Counted from the stretch's first letter, positions 43,569 to 52,645 are shown. The stretch is 64,000 nucleotides of DNA from Polynucleobacter sp. 71A-WALBACH (GCF_018882365.1 NZ_JACVOP010000001.1:910449-974448); one strand, 5' to 3'. A program made the numbers and translations. Notes: generated by a model from the letters alone, not told the origin.

Positions 43569-43994
43569 TCAGACGATGCTGATATCAACTTCTATATTGC
43601 CACGAGTTGCGTTGGAATAAGGACAAACTTGATGAGCGGTATCCACTAAATCCCTGGCAACTGACTTTTCTAAGCCGGGTAAGGCTATGGCCAATTTGAC
43701 AGCGATACCAAATCCTTGTGGGATTGGGCCAATGTCAACACTAGCATCAATAGAAGCATCATCAGGCACCTTAACCTTTTTTAGCCCAGCAACATGCTTG
43801 AGTGCTCCCATAAAGCAAGCTGAATATCCAGCGGCAAAGAGTTGTTCAGGATTGGTTGCTGTACCAGTGCCACCCATTGCTTTTGGCAAGGCTAGGTCGA
43901 CATTGAGTAGGCCATCATCACTAACGGCTTTGCCATCTCTACCGCCAGTAGTATGAGTATGGGCTGTGTACATTACTTTTTCGAGTTTGTTCAT
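43569..43994 (-). CDS. OsmC/Ohr-family organic hydroperoxide reductase
   Basis: A 141-residue peroxidase. The two redox cysteines are in GYSACFMGALKHVA and HQVCPYSNATRGNIEVDI. The N-terminus MNKLEKVMYTAHTHTTGGRD GKAVSDDG (split here) resembles Ohr. It reduces organic hydroperoxides with lipoyl or thiol donors. Two very small ORFs precede it on the same strand. Confidence 0.9.
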   Translation of the reverse strand: MNKLEKVMYTAHTHTTGGRDGKAVSDDGLLNVDLALPKAMGGTGTATNPEQLFAAGYSACFMGALKHVAGLKKVKVPDDASIDASVDIGPIPQGFGIAVKLAIALPGLEKSVARDLVDTAHQVCPYSNATRGNIEVDISIV

Positions 43995-44010
43995 GGTATT
44001 ACCCCTTCAA

Positions 44011-44130
44011 TTAAAAAATATGGTGACTGTGTAAGTATTGGGTGGCGCCAATGGCGATTCCAGCAATATCAATGGCGGCGCCGATAATCAAGCGAGTAGG
44101 TTCTGTTTTTCTCAAGGCATTGATGATCAT
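44011..44130 (-). CDS. Small hydrophobic protein (39 aa)
   Basis: Reads MIINALRKTEPTRLIIGAAI then DIAGIAIGATQYLHSHHIF. One transmembrane-like helix at residues 14-28 follows a basic N-terminus. GGAGG lies 6 bases before its ATG. The start overlaps the stop of the next small ORF by ATGA, which argues that both are translated. Family not recognised. Confidence 0.6.
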   Translation of the reverse strand: MIINALRKTEPTRLIIGAAIDIAGIAIGATQYLHSHHIF

Positions 44131-44234
44131 GGCTTGCCTCCATTGATGGCATTACTAAAGAATGTTGCCAAGTCTTTTTCAAACTCATGATTGAGAAAGT
44201 ACAAGCTCTCAGATAAGTTGTAATGGTTCTTCAT
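44127..44234 (-). CDS. Small acidic-polar protein (35 aa)
   Basis: Reads MKNHYNLSESLYFLNHEFEK then DLATFFSNAINGGKP. AGGAG precedes the ATG. Coupled by ATGA to the 39-aa ORF and upstream of the OsmC and dps genes, so it is probably the first gene of this stress operon. Function unknown. Confidence 0.55.
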   Translation of the reverse strand: MKNHYNLSESLYFLNHEFEKDLATFFSNAINGGKP

Positions 44235-44467
44235 TTCTCGCTCCTTTCGTTTGTTAATGGCGATGGAGTGATTCTGAGCTGATATTTGTTATCAGTCCAA
44301 TGAATAATTTTGAACTTTATTATCTAAAAAATAGATTATTATTGATATACGAGTTTTTAAGGCCTTTAGGCCGCTCTTGAGGCTGCTTTTCTCTGGGGGT
44401 TCCTAATCTATTAGGCGCTTAGCATTTATTGTTTGTGCTCAAATGAAGTATTGAACACAAGCTTGAG

Positions 44468-45391
44468 ATGAAACCATTTAAAAAAATCTATGTATTGGGT
44501 GCAGGTGCCGTAGGGTGCTTCTTTGGGGGTATTTTGGCTCGTGCGGGTCTTGATGTCACGCTTATCGCTCGCCCCGATAGGGCTCAGGCGATTAATGAAT
44601 TTGGTCTTGAGCTTGATTGCCAGACCTTTCATGATGTGGTGCATTTAAAAGCGAGTAGTGATATCTCATTGTTGGCTGATGCTGACTTGGTATTGTTAAG
44701 TGTTAAGTCGCCAGACACGGAGCCCGTTATTCGTTCGATTGATTCAATTTTGCCATCCCATTCTGTAATGTTAAGTTTGCAAAATGGCGTTGCTAATGTA
44801 CCAATTGCAAGAACTTTTATTGCTAATGCCGTGTATCCAGTAGTTGTATATGTTGCCACTGGCATGATCGGACATCGAACTGTGAAGCATCACGGAAGGG
44901 GTGAACTCGTGCTCGGCTCTATTGATACCATGACAGATCAAGATTCAAAGATCCTCGCTGCGATTAGTCAATTATTTAATGAAGCCAGGATTCCTTGCTC
45001 TATTACTCAAGATATCAAAAAGCAGATGTGGCTTAAGTTTTTGGTCAATTGCTCTTATAACGGAATTTCAGCTATTGGACATGTATCTTATGGTGATATG
45101 GTCGCAGTTCAAGAAGTTAAGGCCTTAATAGATAAGATTACCAAAGAATTTCTGATGGTCGCGTTTATGGAAGGTGTGCATATTAGCGAGCGTGAGGCAA
45201 GAGAAGTTAATGAGTCAATTGCCAAGACCATGACTACTCAGATATCCTCTACAGCGCAAGATCTAGCTAAGGGAAGAAGGACGGAAATAAACTATTTGAA
45301 CGGATATATCGTTGAGCTTGGTAAGCGTTATGGAATAGAGACGCCATGTAATTTATCTGTTTATGCGATGGTTAAAATGCTAGAGAGCTAG
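44468..45391 (+). CDS. 2-dehydropantoate 2-reductase family protein
   Basis: A 307-residue ketopantoate-reductase-fold protein. NADP motif VLGAGAVGCFFGGILARAG; catalytic Lys in KKQMWLKFLVNCSYNGISA; Asp/Glu and Ser positions in the C-terminal helical domain (GRRTEINYLNGYIVELG). PanE makes pantoate for CoA; paralogues in catabolic clusters reduce other 2-oxo acids. Its location beside a class II aldolase and TRAP genes favours the second (inference). Confidence 0.82.
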   Translation: MKPFKKIYVLGAGAVGCFFGGILARAGLDVTLIARPDRAQAINEFGLELDCQTFHDVVHLKASSDISLLADADLVLLSVKSPDTEPVIRSIDSILPSHSVMLSLQNGVANVPIARTFIANAVYPVVVYVATGMIGHRTVKHHGRGELVLGSIDTMTDQDSKILAAISQLFNEARIPCSITQDIKKQMWLKFLVNCSYNGISAIGHVSYGDMVAVQEVKALIDKITKEFLMVAFMEGVHISEREAREVNESIAKTMTTQISSTAQDLAKGRRTEINYLNGYIVELGKRYGIETPCNLSVYAMVKMLES

Positions 45392-45411
45392 ATTAAACCC
45401 AGCGCCCTTGA

Positions 45412-46314
45412 TTAAGCAGCTTTAGAGTTCGATCGGATCTCATTCAACAGCCACTCCTCAAATAATTTAATTTTTTTATTTGATTTTTCACCACTCCGAT
45501 AGGAGAGAAAGTGTGTTTCTTCCTTAATTCTTTTAAATTGATTGACTCCAATTTCAACCAGTTCACCCTTTGATATTTCGCGTTCAGCTAAGCGACTGCT
45601 CTCAAGCACCACCCCAAGGCCATCTACAGCTGCTGAAATCGATAAGGCGGCCCTATCGAACGAAAGTCTAGGTTGAGCACTTTGTACTAGCTTATTAATT
45701 TCAAACCATTTATTCCATGTCATTTGATTGATGGAGGAGTCAATTAATGTCAGTTGAGAAATTTGTAACCTTGCAGAATTCTTCGCATTTAGAATTTTAG
45801 GTGAGCACATGGGCAAAATATCTTCGCGACCAAGTGGTATGTGGATTACACCTGCACTTCCTAAGGTAGCTTGGTATGAAATAGCGATATCAATTTCTCG
45901 ATTGCGTATTAAGTCAATTGGTTCTGGTCCAGACGTTAGTCTTATCGAGATGGTTGGGTTGGTATTGATAAATCTCGCCAGTCTAGGGCTTAACCATTTT
46001 GCTGCAAAGCTGGGTGCGCAATGTACCGCTAAGACTTGAGCATTAGGTGCTAATGTTACTTCGCTACATGCTGCCTCAATAACGTCAAACACTCTAGAAA
46101 GACTTTCTAACAGTCTTTTACCTTCACTGTTGAGTTCAACTTTACGATTGCGCCTGATAAATAGCGGCTTAGAAAAATATTCCTCCAACTCTTTAATTTG
46201 ATGACTGATTGCTGACTGGGTGAGATGCAGTTCATTTGCTGCCAGGGTAAAGCTTTCAAGTCGAGCTGCAGACTCAAACGCCCTTAAAAGCACAAAATTT
46301 GGTATTTTTCTCAT
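45412..46314 (-). CDS. LysR-family transcriptional regulator (GcvA-like)
   Basis: A 300-residue LysR regulator. N-terminal HTH LESFTLAANELHLTQSAISH, QIKELEEYFSKPLFIRRNRK, then the periplasmic-binding-like effector domain from about residue 90. Divergent from the aldolase-TRAP operon, which it probably controls. The shared 132-base region contains an FNR-type box. Confidence 0.9.
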   Translation of the reverse strand: MRKIPNFVLLRAFESAARLESFTLAANELHLTQSAISHQIKELEEYFSKPLFIRRNRKVELNSEGKRLLESLSRVFDVIEAACSEVTLAPNAQVLAVHCAPSFAAKWLSPRLARFINTNPTISIRLTSGPEPIDLIRNREIDIAISYQATLGSAGVIHIPLGREDILPMCSPKILNAKNSARLQISQLTLIDSSINQMTWNKWFEINKLVQSAQPRLSFDRAALSISAAVDGLGVVLESSRLAEREISKGELVEIGVNQFKRIKEETHFLSYRSGEKSNKKIKLFEEWLLNEIRSNSKAA

Positions 46315-46404
46315 GTTTGGTAATTATATATGAATCACATTCATGTAAACATGCACAACTCTTGATTGTCAAAATAACTATGTCGCTTCAATATGGCGTT
46401 CAAT

Positions 46405-46418
46405 TTGATCTAAATCAA
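46405..46418. promoter_or_regulatory. FNR/Anr-type box in the LysR/aldolase intergenic region
   Basis: TTGAT-CTAA-ATCAA, exact match to TTGATN4ATCAA. It is 29 bases from the aldolase GTG start, too close for class II activation of that gene; it might repress it or activate the LysR gene. Confidence 0.6.
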
Positions 46419-46446
46419 ATCGATCACAAATAACTGGAGGGGACAA

Positions 46447-47289
46447 GTGGCTGAGACTATCGATAAAAATGAACGCAAAATGGATCTGGGAAGTAGGGAG
46501 TCAATCTATCAACCAGAAGATGCAAGTTTGATTTTTCCTTATGCACCTAAATTTAAGAACTTTGCTGAGCAGCGACAGCATCTTAAAGAGAGGCTAGTCG
46601 CTGCATGTCGTGCATTTGCATTGGAGGGTTTTGATTATGGATTTGCAGGCCATCTAACTGTTCGCGATCCAGAGCATCCACATCTATATTGGACAAATCC
46701 AATGGCCGTTCACTTTGATCAAGTCAAAGTGTCTAATTTACTCTTGGCTGACCACCAGGGAAATGTATTAGAGGGTAAGCACGCCCTAAATCGTGCGGGA
46801 TTTGTTTTGCATGCAGCTGTTCATGAAAAGCATCAAGACATCGTTGCTATGTGTCATGCACATACGGTTTACGGTACTGCATTTGCTGCCTTGGGTAAAA
46901 AATTAGAGCCTATCTCCCAAGATGCCGCAGCGTTTTACGAGGACCATATTGTATTAAGTGAGCAGGCGGGTCAAGTAGCTGTGGAGGATCAGGCGGGGTA
47001 CAACGTAGCAGGCTCTATTCCAAAGGTAAAAGGCATTATTCACAAGAATCATGGATTGCTAACGGTGAGCCGTCACAGTATCGATGCAGCAGCCTTCTGG
47101 TTTATTGCGCTTGAAAGATGTTGCAAGCAGCAAATGGCAGTTATGGCCACCGGTGTTGAGCCAACCTTATTGAGCCCAGAGGTAGCTCGCTATAGCCGCG
47201 AACACGTTGGCAGTGAATATATTGGTTGGTTGCATTTCCAAACTATTTGGAATCAATTAATCGCAAAACAACCTGATATGTTTGCGTAA
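46447..47289 (+). CDS. Class II aldolase/adducin-family protein
   Basis: A 280-residue zinc-dependent aldolase-fold protein starting with GTG 46447 (GGAGG 6 bases upstream). Metal-binding histidines are in AMCHAHTVYGTAF and HKNHGLLTV. The family contains fuculose-phosphate aldolases and decarboxylases as well as enzymes of unknown reaction in TRAP operons. First gene of a four-gene operon. Confidence 0.85.
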   Translation: MAETIDKNERKMDLGSRESIYQPEDASLIFPYAPKFKNFAEQRQHLKERLVAACRAFALEGFDYGFAGHLTVRDPEHPHLYWTNPMAVHFDQVKVSNLLLADHQGNVLEGKHALNRAGFVLHAAVHEKHQDIVAMCHAHTVYGTAFAALGKKLEPISQDAAAFYEDHIVLSEQAGQVAVEDQAGYNVAGSIPKVKGIIHKNHGLLTVSRHSIDAAAFWFIALERCCKQQMAVMATGVEPTLLSPEVARYSREHVGSEYIGWLHFQTIWNQLIAKQPDMFA

Positions 47290-47313
47290 TAAGCAAAAAC
47301 TGTGGAGAAATTT

Positions 47314-48345
47314 ATGAAGCTATTTAATCTTAAAAAATCACTCGCAATTGCAATTTCCATCTCAAGCTTGATGATGGGTCAAGCATTTGCGCAAAACGCA
47401 GAAATTAAAGAACGTACTTTGAAGTTCGCATATGTACAACCTAAGGGTAGTCATATGGGTTTTGGAGTGGAGAAGTTCGCTGAATTAGTGGCTAAAAAAA
47501 GCGGCAACAAAATCATCGTTAAAGGATATCCAGATGGATCATTGGGCGGCGATTTGAATGTTTTAACTTCATTACAAGGTGGAACCGTTGATATGACAAC
47601 AATGCCACCTAGTCTTATGGTTGGCCAGGCGAAAGTGTATGGCGCATTTTCTATTCACTTCTTGTTCAACGATTTTAAAGAAGCCGATACTGTTTTGGAT
47701 GGCCCGGTTGGCAAAAAGTTTTTAGAGAAAACTCCAAAGGGTGTAGTGGGATTGACCTATTGGGATCATGGCTTCAGAAATATTTCAAACAGCAAGCGCT
47801 CTATTGCAAAGGTAGAAGATATACAAGGCCTTAAACTTCGAGTCTTGCAAGAGCCTTTATTTGTAGATTCATTTAGTGCTTTGGGAGCTAACCCAGTTCC
47901 GCTAGCGTTTACTGAGTTGTACAGTGCAATGGAAACTAAAGCGGTTGACGGGCAAGACAATCCAATCGCTGCATTTGAGGCAAATAAGTTTTATGAGGTT
48001 CAAAAATACCTCTCCTCAACTCGTCACGTATATCAACCTCTTATTGTTTTAATCAGCAGTAAGGCTTGGGATCAATTTACTCCAGCTGAGAAAAAATTGA
48101 TTCAGGAGGCGGCTAACGAGACAACAATTGAGCAGCGCAAAGTGTCTCGTGGCATGGATGCAAAGGCGATTGATTTGGTGAAGAAACAGGGCGTAATTTT
48201 TACTGATGTTTCTCCACAAGAGCGTTCTCGCATGAGAGACAAAGTAAAACCTGTTACTGATAAGTATTTGCAAGATATGAATGCAGTTGATCCTTTGCCA
48301 GCAGAATTGGTAAAAGCCGTCGAAGCACAGCGCTCTAAAAAATAA
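47314..48345 (+). CDS. dctP: TRAP transporter solute-binding protein (DctP family)
   Basis: A 343-residue periplasmic receptor. Signal peptide SLAIAISISSLMMGQAFAQ. GLKLRVLQEPLFVDSFSALG contains the carboxylate-binding Arg, and AMETKAVDGQDNPIAAFEAN the second family block. ATG 47314 with GGAGA upstream is preferred to GTG 47302. Ligand is likely a small carboxylate. Confidence 0.9.
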   Translation: MKLFNLKKSLAIAISISSLMMGQAFAQNAEIKERTLKFAYVQPKGSHMGFGVEKFAELVAKKSGNKIIVKGYPDGSLGGDLNVLTSLQGGTVDMTTMPPSLMVGQAKVYGAFSIHFLFNDFKEADTVLDGPVGKKFLEKTPKGVVGLTYWDHGFRNISNSKRSIAKVEDIQGLKLRVLQEPLFVDSFSALGANPVPLAFTELYSAMETKAVDGQDNPIAAFEANKFYEVQKYLSSTRHVYQPLIVLISSKAWDQFTPAEKKLIQEAANETTIEQRKVSRGMDAKAIDLVKKQGVIFTDVSPQERSRMRDKVKPVTDKYLQDMNAVDPLPAELVKAVEAQRSKK

Positions 48346-48414
48346 GTAAACTTTAGGCATATCAAGTACTGCTCTCAGCGGTCAATCGCTGAGAGCTTCT
48401 TCTATTTTGGCTAT

Positions 48415-49002
48415 ATGTTCATGATTTCATCTTTAATAAATTCCTTTTTTCGAATAATGAGGCTATTTACGGCCATATGTTTAGCGGTAATGGTTGTTTT
48501 GGTCTTTGGTAACGTTGTTTTGCGTTACGGCTTTAATTCTGGCATTGCATTCTCAGAAGAAATGTCTCGCTGGGCTTTTGTTTGGCTAATATTTGTTGGA
48601 GCTATTGGCGGCCTGAGGGATCTCTCACATCTTGGTGTTGATTCATTGGTCTCAAAACTATCGCGAACAGGAAAATTGGTGTGCTACATCCTCAGTCACA
48701 TTCTGATGCTGGGAATTGTTGGAGTATTTCTATATGGCAGCTTTGCGCTGTTGATGATTAATTTCGATAACGTCACCCCTGTTTCAGGGGTTTCTCTTGC
48801 TTGGTACTATTCTGCTGCTATTTTCTTCTCGTTGGCTGCTTTACCGATTCTTTCATATCACTTGTATAAGGCGTTTAGCGGTCGCATTAGTGATGTGGAG
48901 CTTATTGCCATTAAAGAGTCAGAGGATGATGCGGATCTAGATGAGATTTTGAAAGATCTTGAGCATGTTAAGTCTCCTAATTTAAGTCGAAAGGGGATCT
49001 AA
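48415..49002 (+). CDS. dctQ: TRAP transporter small permease (DctQ family)
   Basis: A 195-residue protein with four transmembrane helices. FSEEMSRWAFVWLIFVGAIG is the typical DctQ segment. The last ~40 residues form an acidic cytoplasmic tail (KESEDDADLDEILKDLE). One base separates it from dctM. Confidence 0.9.
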   Translation: MFMISSLINSFFRIMRLFTAICLAVMVVLVFGNVVLRYGFNSGIAFSEEMSRWAFVWLIFVGAIGGLRDLSHLGVDSLVSKLSRTGKLVCYILSHILMLGIVGVFLYGSFALLMINFDNVTPVSGVSLAWYYSAAIFFSLAALPILSYHLYKAFSGRISDVELIAIKESEDDADLDEILKDLEHVKSPNLSRKGI

Positions 49003-49003
49003 T

Positions 49004-50281
49004 ATGACTATTTTCATTTTCATTGGTTCGCTATTAGCACTGATGGCGTTGGGTATGCCCATCGCCTTTGCCTTGTTAGGGTGTGGCATCGCTTTAATGA
49101 TGCATTTGGATATTTTTGATGCGCAAATTATTGCCCAGAACGTTATCGCTGGAGCTGATAGTTTTCCTTTGATGGCGGTCCCATTTTTCATGCTTGCAGG
49201 TGAAGTAATGAATGCTGGCGGCTTATCTAAAAGAATTGTTGCTGTTGCCTTGGGAGTGGTTGGCCATATTAAGGGTGGTTTAGGTTACGTGACTATTGTT
49301 GCTGCATGTATTTTGTCGGCCCTTTCAGGGTCTGCAGTTGCTGATGCCGCAGCACTATCGGCATTGCTGGTGCCCATGATGGTTAGTGCTGGCCATGATC
49401 AAAAGCAATCAGCTGGATTGGTTGCTGCAGCTGGGGTTATAGGGCCGATCATTCCCCCTAGTATTGGATTTGTCATTTTTGGCGTGGCAGCAAACTTATC
49501 TATTACAAAGTTATTCTTAGCCGGAATTTTCCCTGGATTGCTGGTTGGCCTTTCATTATGGCTAACTTGGTGGTGGCTTATTCGCAAAGAGAATATTCAG
49601 CCTCCACCGAAGATTCCATTTAATGAAGTGGCAAGATCTTTGATTGATGGATTTTGGGCTTTGATGCTCCCATTGATCATTATTTTTGGCTTAAAGCTTG
49701 GAGTTTTTACGCCAACAGAGGCTTCTGTAGTTGCTGCGGTATACGCTATATTTGTAGCCACTGTTATTTACCGCGAGCTAAAGCTTAGTGAGTTATTAGA
49801 GTTGTTTTCTAGGGCAGCTCAAACGACAGCGATTGTGATGTTCTTGGTTGCCGCAGCAATGGTCTCTGCCTGGTTAATTACCGTTGCTGATTTACCTTCT
49901 AAAGTTGTTGGTTTGCTTGAACCATTTATGAGTAATCAAATATTGTTGATGTTTGCAATCATGGTTTTGGTTGTGATTGTGGGCACGGCAATGGATATGA
50001 TCCCGACAATTCTGATACTGACTCCGGTTTTGGTTCCAGTTGTAAAGCAGGCGGGTATCGATCCAATTTACTTTGGTGTACTGTTTATTATCAATAACAG
50101 TATTGGATTAATTACACCACCTGTAGGTACTGTTTTAAATGTTGTAGCTGGCGTAACAAAAACTTCTATGTCGGATTTAATGAAAGGGGTAATGCCTTTC
50201 TTGATAGCGGAGTTGGCCATCCTTTTGCTAATGGTTTTGTTCCCATCCCTGGTGACTGTACCTATGCGTTGGTTCTATTGA
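49004..50281 (+). CDS. dctM: TRAP transporter large permease (DctM family)
   Basis: A 425-residue, about 12-helix permease. SALSGSAVADAAALSALLVP and IIPPSIGFVIFGVAANLSI are DctM hallmarks, repeated as inverted halves (NNSIGLITPPVGTVLNVVAG). Last gene of the operon. Confidence 0.93.
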   Translation: MTIFIFIGSLLALMALGMPIAFALLGCGIALMMHLDIFDAQIIAQNVIAGADSFPLMAVPFFMLAGEVMNAGGLSKRIVAVALGVVGHIKGGLGYVTIVAACILSALSGSAVADAAALSALLVPMMVSAGHDQKQSAGLVAAAGVIGPIIPPSIGFVIFGVAANLSITKLFLAGIFPGLLVGLSLWLTWWWLIRKENIQPPPKIPFNEVARSLIDGFWALMLPLIIIFGLKLGVFTPTEASVVAAVYAIFVATVIYRELKLSELLELFSRAAQTTAIVMFLVAAAMVSAWLITVADLPSKVVGLLEPFMSNQILLMFAIMVLVVIVGTAMDMIPTILILTPVLVPVVKQAGIDPIYFGVLFIINNSIGLITPPVGTVLNVVAGVTKTSMSDLMKGVMPFLIAELAILLLMVLFPSLVTVPMRWFY

Positions 50282-50301
50282 CATTTGAATAGCCACATAC
50301 A

Positions 50302-50332
50302 ATAACCCTCATCAGATATGGTGGGGGTTTTG
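50302..50332 (+). terminator. Weak terminator after dctM
   Basis: AACCCTCATC...GGTGGGGGTT with mismatches, then TTTGTG. Resembles the mmsB terminator. Confidence 0.5.
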
Positions 50333-50537
50333 TGTTTTAAGCTTATTTTTGTAAGGTAACCTGACAAATCACCCTAGGCGTCCTTTTAAGAGGAGCTTAC
50401 TGCCTCACTGGCCCGGCAGAGTCAAATATCCCCACCCAATAAACGCTCAACAGCTTGGCATTGCGACCAACAGTCACGAATACATTCCATTTGGCAAAAA
50501 GAAAAAGGACCACATTGCTGTGATCCCTTCGTATTAC

Positions 50538-50762
50538 TGGTGGGTCGGGCGAGATTCAAACTCGCGACCAACGGATTAAAAGACGCAGAATTGTGCTGAA
50601 CAGTAATCAAAACATTAGCTTAAACCTGCTTAGAAAGTGATGTGATATCGGCGGTTGGTCTAGCGGGTTTGGTTGGCGTAAGGTGGAGATCAATTGGTTT
50701 CGACAGCGTCTTGTTGGAGTGTCGCGTTTCCGGACGCTTATGTTGTCGGGTTAACCGACACT
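50538..50762 (-). repeat. tRNA-Lys 3'-fragment repeat R6 with extended arm
   Basis: 50538-50582 matches R3-R5 at 44 of 45 bases (TTCAAACTC instead of TTCGAACTC). The plus-strand left side has the same hairpin as before R1 (AAAGGACCACATTGCTGTGA then TCCCTT). The right side aligns with the R5 arm down to the palindrome TGTCGGGTTAACCGACA at 50744. An open frame at 50642-50878 runs through this repeat and is not considered a gene. No gene in 50282-50942. Confidence 0.8.
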
Positions 50763-50942
50763 TGGAATGGGAGCTATCGGCCACTAAGAGACCTTCTGAA
50801 GTTGTTGAGCCGCCTCTTCCACCAAGTCATTGGGTATTCAGGGGGTTGTGGCATTACAGCAGCTATGTGAGTGATTAATCCATTTGACTTGTATGGAAAA
50901 GCTCTAAATGCAAAATACGAAGAAATATGCTGTAATTAGCTA

Positions 50943-51278
50943 ATGAGAAAAATCCTGATAATTCTGGCCCTGCTAGCTTTATCGATACAAACATCCTATG
51001 CTACGGTTTCTGCTTACTGCCAAGAAGAGCAGGCAGCAGCTTCTCATGTTTCACATCACGAGCATGAGAAGCCAGTCAGCATTGCCTCTGCTAGCGATTC
51101 TGCAAGCTACGATTCTGATTGTGGGGTCTGTCATTTGGCGCATTCTCCAGCATTGCATTCCACTTTTAGCATTTCAGTTACCTCTACCATCTTTCATTAT
51201 GAAGATGCACGAGTAGAGTTTTTAGTCGATATTTCTCCTCACCGCCCCGAAAAACCCAATTGGCTCGCTCTCGCCTAA
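50943..51278 (+). CDS. czcI: CzcI-like exported His/Cys-rich protein
   Basis: A 111-residue protein with signal peptide (ILIILALLALSIQTSYA) and a metal-rich mature part: CQEEQAAASHVSHHEHEKPV and DSDCGVCHLAHSPALHS. This pattern fits CzcI proteins encoded first in czcCBA operons, thought to modulate efflux expression. 70 bases before czcC. Confidence 0.8.
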   Translation: MRKILIILALLALSIQTSYATVSAYCQEEQAAASHVSHHEHEKPVSIASASDSASYDSDCGVCHLAHSPALHSTFSISVTSTIFHYEDARVEFLVDISPHRPEKPNWLALA

Positions 51279-51348
51279 GTTAGCGAGAGCCTTAACCTAA
51301 TTCTTCTCCTCTCGCTAACTCTGTTTTGAACAAACAAATGGAGTTTTT

Positions 51349-52632
51349 ATGTTGCGAGAGTATTCGGGCGTAGTTCGTCGCTGCGTCATTCAATTTACTG
51401 GATTGGTATTTATATTGGGATCGCCAATAGCGCTGGCTAATGCCGAGCTCAAAGGTGGATCGACCTTAAAGTCCTTCTATGAATCTTCATGGGAGCGCCA
51501 ACCTGACTACAAGTCCTATCAGTATCGAGTAGAGGCCGCGCTTGCTAAGCAAAAAATTGCTAGCAGCCTTTTGGTAAGCCCAGCTTCGGTTGAAGTGTCG
51601 CAAAAGACCGATAGAACTAACAGCAATCAAGGCGCTAGTGAAACCATACTGGGTTTAGATATCCCCCTGTGGTTATGGAATGAGCGGTCAAGCTCAATTA
51701 ATTTAGCGGATGCTGAATATAAAAAGCTTTTGTCTCAATACTATCTATCCCAATTGAGAATTGCAGCTGAAGTAAGGGATGCCTATTGGAATTACCAGAA
51801 ATCAAAAATTGAGTCTGATTTAGCGCTACGCAGAAATGAGAATGCAAAGAGCTTAGCTCTTGATGTTGAAAAGAGATTTAAGGCTGGAGACTTATCTCGC
51901 GCTGATCTTCATCAGGCCAATGGTGCCCTCGCATCATCAGAAGCTTTTTTGGTCGAAGCGCAGGCCAACGTAATTAATGCTGAGCAAAGGGTGCGTACTT
52001 TATTAGGAAGTGAGTATCTCAAGAAAATTCAATTCGGTGACATTGCTAAAAATATTGAACCGCTACCTAAGGTTCCTGAAAACCTGTCAGGACTAGATTC
52101 TAGTTTGCCAATCGTTGCAGCCCTTGTAGATCAGTTAGAGGTTGCTAAAAAAGCAGTTGACCTAGCAAAGTCTCAAACTCGGGCTTCCCCACAATTGCAA
52201 ATATGGACTACTAAGGGCCGTGAAGTCTATGGCGTTCCGTATCAGCAATCAGTTGCTGTTGGGTTAAGAATTCCTTTTGGCTCTGATGCTCGCAATACCA
52301 ATAGATTGGCCAGTGCTACTGCTGAGATGGTCGATTCAGAGGTTCGATTGTCCTATGAGCGAGAGTCTGCATTAAGTAATGTGGAGTCAAATGTGGCTTT
52401 AGTGAAGTCGGCAAAAATGAAGCTTGGCGCTGCAGATAAGAGGTCTAACTTAGCCAATGAAACACGTCAATTTTTTGACAAATCATTTCGCTTTGGTGAA
52501 ACCGATTTGCCCACAAGACTACGTATTGAGCTAGAAGCAGTGGATGCAAATAGGCAGGCTGCAATTGCAAAAATCAATTACGCAGTTTCAGTTTCAAATT
52601 TACGACAGGCCCTTGGCCTGTTACCAGAGTAA
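51349..52632 (+). CDS. czcC: CzcC-family outer-membrane efflux factor
   Basis: A 427-residue TolC-family protein. Signal peptide ends near ALANA; two long helical repeats typical of the trimeric channel (residues about 60-220 and 260-420). It lacks a lipobox. Third component of the metal RND pump encoded downstream. Confidence 0.87.
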   Translation: MLREYSGVVRRCVIQFTGLVFILGSPIALANAELKGGSTLKSFYESSWERQPDYKSYQYRVEAALAKQKIASSLLVSPASVEVSQKTDRTNSNQGASETILGLDIPLWLWNERSSSINLADAEYKKLLSQYYLSQLRIAAEVRDAYWNYQKSKIESDLALRRNENAKSLALDVEKRFKAGDLSRADLHQANGALASSEAFLVEAQANVINAEQRVRTLLGSEYLKKIQFGDIAKNIEPLPKVPENLSGLDSSLPIVAALVDQLEVAKKAVDLAKSQTRASPQLQIWTTKGREVYGVPYQQSVAVGLRIPFGSDARNTNRLASATAEMVDSEVRLSYERESALSNVESNVALVKSAKMKLGAADKRSNLANETRQFFDKSFRFGETDLPTRLRIELEAVDANRQAAIAKINYAVSVSNLRQALGLLPE

Positions 52633-52645
52633 GGTCACTTTAACT

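Noticed and set aside
44468..45391. The housekeeping panE of pantothenate synthesis
   Set aside because: Possible, but catabolic neighbours make a paralogue more likely, so no gene symbol was given.
33335..50582. CRISPR array based on the repeated 45-mers
   Set aside because: Spacing ranges from about 1 to 8 kb with genes between; no short regular spacers and no cas genes.
50642..50878. 78-residue open frame
   Set aside because: It reads through the R6 arm and its palindrome; no coding signs.
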